This document shows positions 5,841 to 6,723 of a DNA stretch of 6,723 nucleotides, piece after piece. A model generated the notes under the pieces. It saw only the letters and a list, made by a program, of their open reading frames with translations. It did not search any database and had not been told where the DNA came from. Numbering within the stretch: position 1 is the stretch's first letter; each line of letters opens with the position of its first letter. Origin of the DNA: Candidatus Aminicenantota bacterium (GTDB lineage Bacteria; Acidobacteriota; Aminicenantia; UBA2199); contig JAGLQR010000096.1 of NCBI GenBank assembly GCA_023136725.1, positions 1 to 6,723 of the forward strand, written 5' to 3'. The position numbers were made by a program, and so were the translations under genes.

Positions 5841-6442
5841 GAAGAGCGATAATAATAGTATATGCTGTCGTAATTACTTTCATAATCGGGAGCTGCAGGA
5901 CTCAGCCTGTAAATATTGTGAGAATCCCGGTTAAAAGCTCGACAACTATAGATTTTATTAAGTATAAAGACATTGTCTATGATCCTGTAAAGGTCGAGAA
6001 ATTCCCTTCTGAGTATGATCCTGGTCCAAGTATCGACTATTTCTTCTTAAATGAACTTCCTAAAACAATTAAAAAACCGATCAGAAGATATAACTCCGAA
6101 GAAAAACCTGTTTCTGACTTGAAGGAAGGTGAACTACTCCTGATAGGTGGAGAAATTTCTCTGAAAATAAAAGAGAGAAATGTCATTGATGAACAAAAAG
6201 GGAGAAAGAAGAGGCGGATCTTTGTAAAGATAGAGAACTGGGAGTTGCAACTTGAAATATTCTTCAGGGATGCAGCAACGGGAAAAAACATTTTTTCGAA
6301 AAAACTTAAAGAAACTTATAACGGAGCGGACAGAAAAAAACCCGCTTATAATTTTGAATTCCTCTTCAGGAAGATCACAGAAAAATTTGTAAGGCTTGTC
6401 ATGGGACTGGGAAGACTGGAAACAAGATATTTAATTAAATAA
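5837..6442 (+). CDS. Predicted lipoprotein of unknown function
   Basis: A 201-residue protein not recognised as a named family. The N-terminus is basic then hydrophobic (MRRAIIIVYAVVITFIIG) with a lipobox-like I17-G18-S19-C20, so Cys20 is probably acylated. The mature part is rich in Lys/Arg and beta-type alternation, notably LLLIGGEISLKI (100-111), a basic turn KGRKKRR (121-127) and WELQLEIFFRDAATGKNIFS (135-154). A helical segment (173-190) follows near the C-terminus. The pattern of a strand, a short turn like DAATGK, another strand and then a helix recalls small envelope lipoproteins such as LptE- or CsgG-like folds, but no diagnostic motif was seen. GGAG (5827-5830) lies six bases before the ATG, which overlaps the TPR lipoprotein stop by four bases, so the two are probably made in step and may interact. 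Confidence 0.72.
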   Translation: MRRAIIIVYAVVITFIIGSCRTQPVNIVRIPVKSSTTIDFIKYKDIVYDPVKVEKFPSEYDPGPSIDYFFLNELPKTIKKPIRRYNSEEKPVSDLKEGELLLIGGEISLKIKERNVIDEQKGRKKRRIFVKIENWELQLEIFFRDAATGKNIFSKKLKETYNGADRKKPAYNFEFLFRKITEKFVRLVMGLGRLETRYLIK

Positions 6443-6454
6443 ACAGGATAAAAA

Positions 6455-6723
6455 ATGGAAAAAAAATTAAATAAATTAATCATATTTGTATTGATCTTTG
6501 CTCTGCCGGTAATATTATCATCTCAATTTTTTTCTTATTATTATGGCAAAAACAAAGTTGTCGAAAAAGGATTTAACTGGAAATATTTTGACACTCCCAA
6601 CTTCAGAATTTATCACTACACCGATGATATTAAATTGCTGAAAAAGATAGCAGTTACTGCGGAAAACGGGTATGACAAAATGTCAAAATTTCTGAATGTA
6701 GAAGTTGAGAAGAGAATTCCCTT
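6455..6723 (+). CDS. Secreted protein, N-terminus of a peptidase-MA / PD40-propeller-like family (partial)
   Basis: The reading frame is open from the ATG to the right edge, giving the first 89 residues of a longer protein. An AGGA ribosome site lies about seven bases upstream. A Sec-type signal peptide is clear (KKLNK, then IIFVLIFALPVILSS to about residue 23). Next come SYYYGKNKVVEKGFNWKYF (27-45) and TPNFRIYHY (47-55), followed by a helix KIAVTAENGYDKMSKFLN. This resembles the start of large secreted proteins in which a metallopeptidase-MA-like domain precedes WD40/PD40 (TolB-like) propeller repeats. The diagnostic HExxH and propeller would lie beyond the window, so the family call is tentative. 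It sits 12 bases after the lipoprotein gene and is probably the third gene of the same operon. Confidence 0.7.
   Translation, partial: MEKKLNKLIIFVLIFALPVILSSQFFSYYYGKNKVVEKGFNWKYFDTPNFRIYHYTDDIKLLKKIAVTAENGYDKMSKFLNVEVEKRIP

Overview
The window looks like the chromosome of an AT-rich, Gram-negative (diderm) bacterium, probably anaerobic or at least rich in iron-sulfur redox chemistry. Supporting signs are a Tat-type signal peptide, a polyferredoxin, two lipoproteins and a secreted protein resembling the start of the PD40/peptidase-MA family. The phylum cannot be fixed from the sequence. Every gene is intact except the last, which runs off the right edge.

Layout: (1) Bases 89-2533, plus strand, hold a two-gene redox unit. 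A Tat-exported DUF362 protein is followed without a gap by a membrane polyferredoxin in which a NapH-like membrane half is fused to a NapG/MauM-like ferredoxin half, with motifs for six [4Fe-4S] clusters. (2) Bases 4545-2542, minus strand, hold an overlapping three-gene partner-switching module: a STAS anti-sigma-factor antagonist (RsbV-like), an RsbW-like GHKL switch kinase with an altered ATP-binding motif, and a GAF-like/SpoIIE-type PP2C phosphatase (RsbU-like). It converges tail to tail with the redox unit across an 8-base gap. (3) Bases 4546-4838 carry a compact inverted-repeat element with perfect 31-bp arms, probably a non-autonomous mobile element or REP-like repeat. (4) Bases 5210-4839, minus strand, encode acpS (holo-ACP synthase). 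(5) From 5451 to the end, plus strand, there is an envelope cassette: a TPR lipoprotein, a second lipoprotein overlapping it by 4 bases, and the N-terminus of a secreted peptidase-MA/PD40-like protein 12 bases further on.

How the parts work together: the DUF362/polyferredoxin pair probably forms an electron-transfer unit at the cytoplasmic membrane with an unknown terminal partner. The STAS/kinase/phosphatase set is a complete phosphorylation switch, but no sigma factor or other output protein lies beside it. The lipoprotein cassette is translationally linked and probably acts at the outer membrane or periplasm. No tRNA, rRNA, CRISPR array or intact transposase gene was seen.
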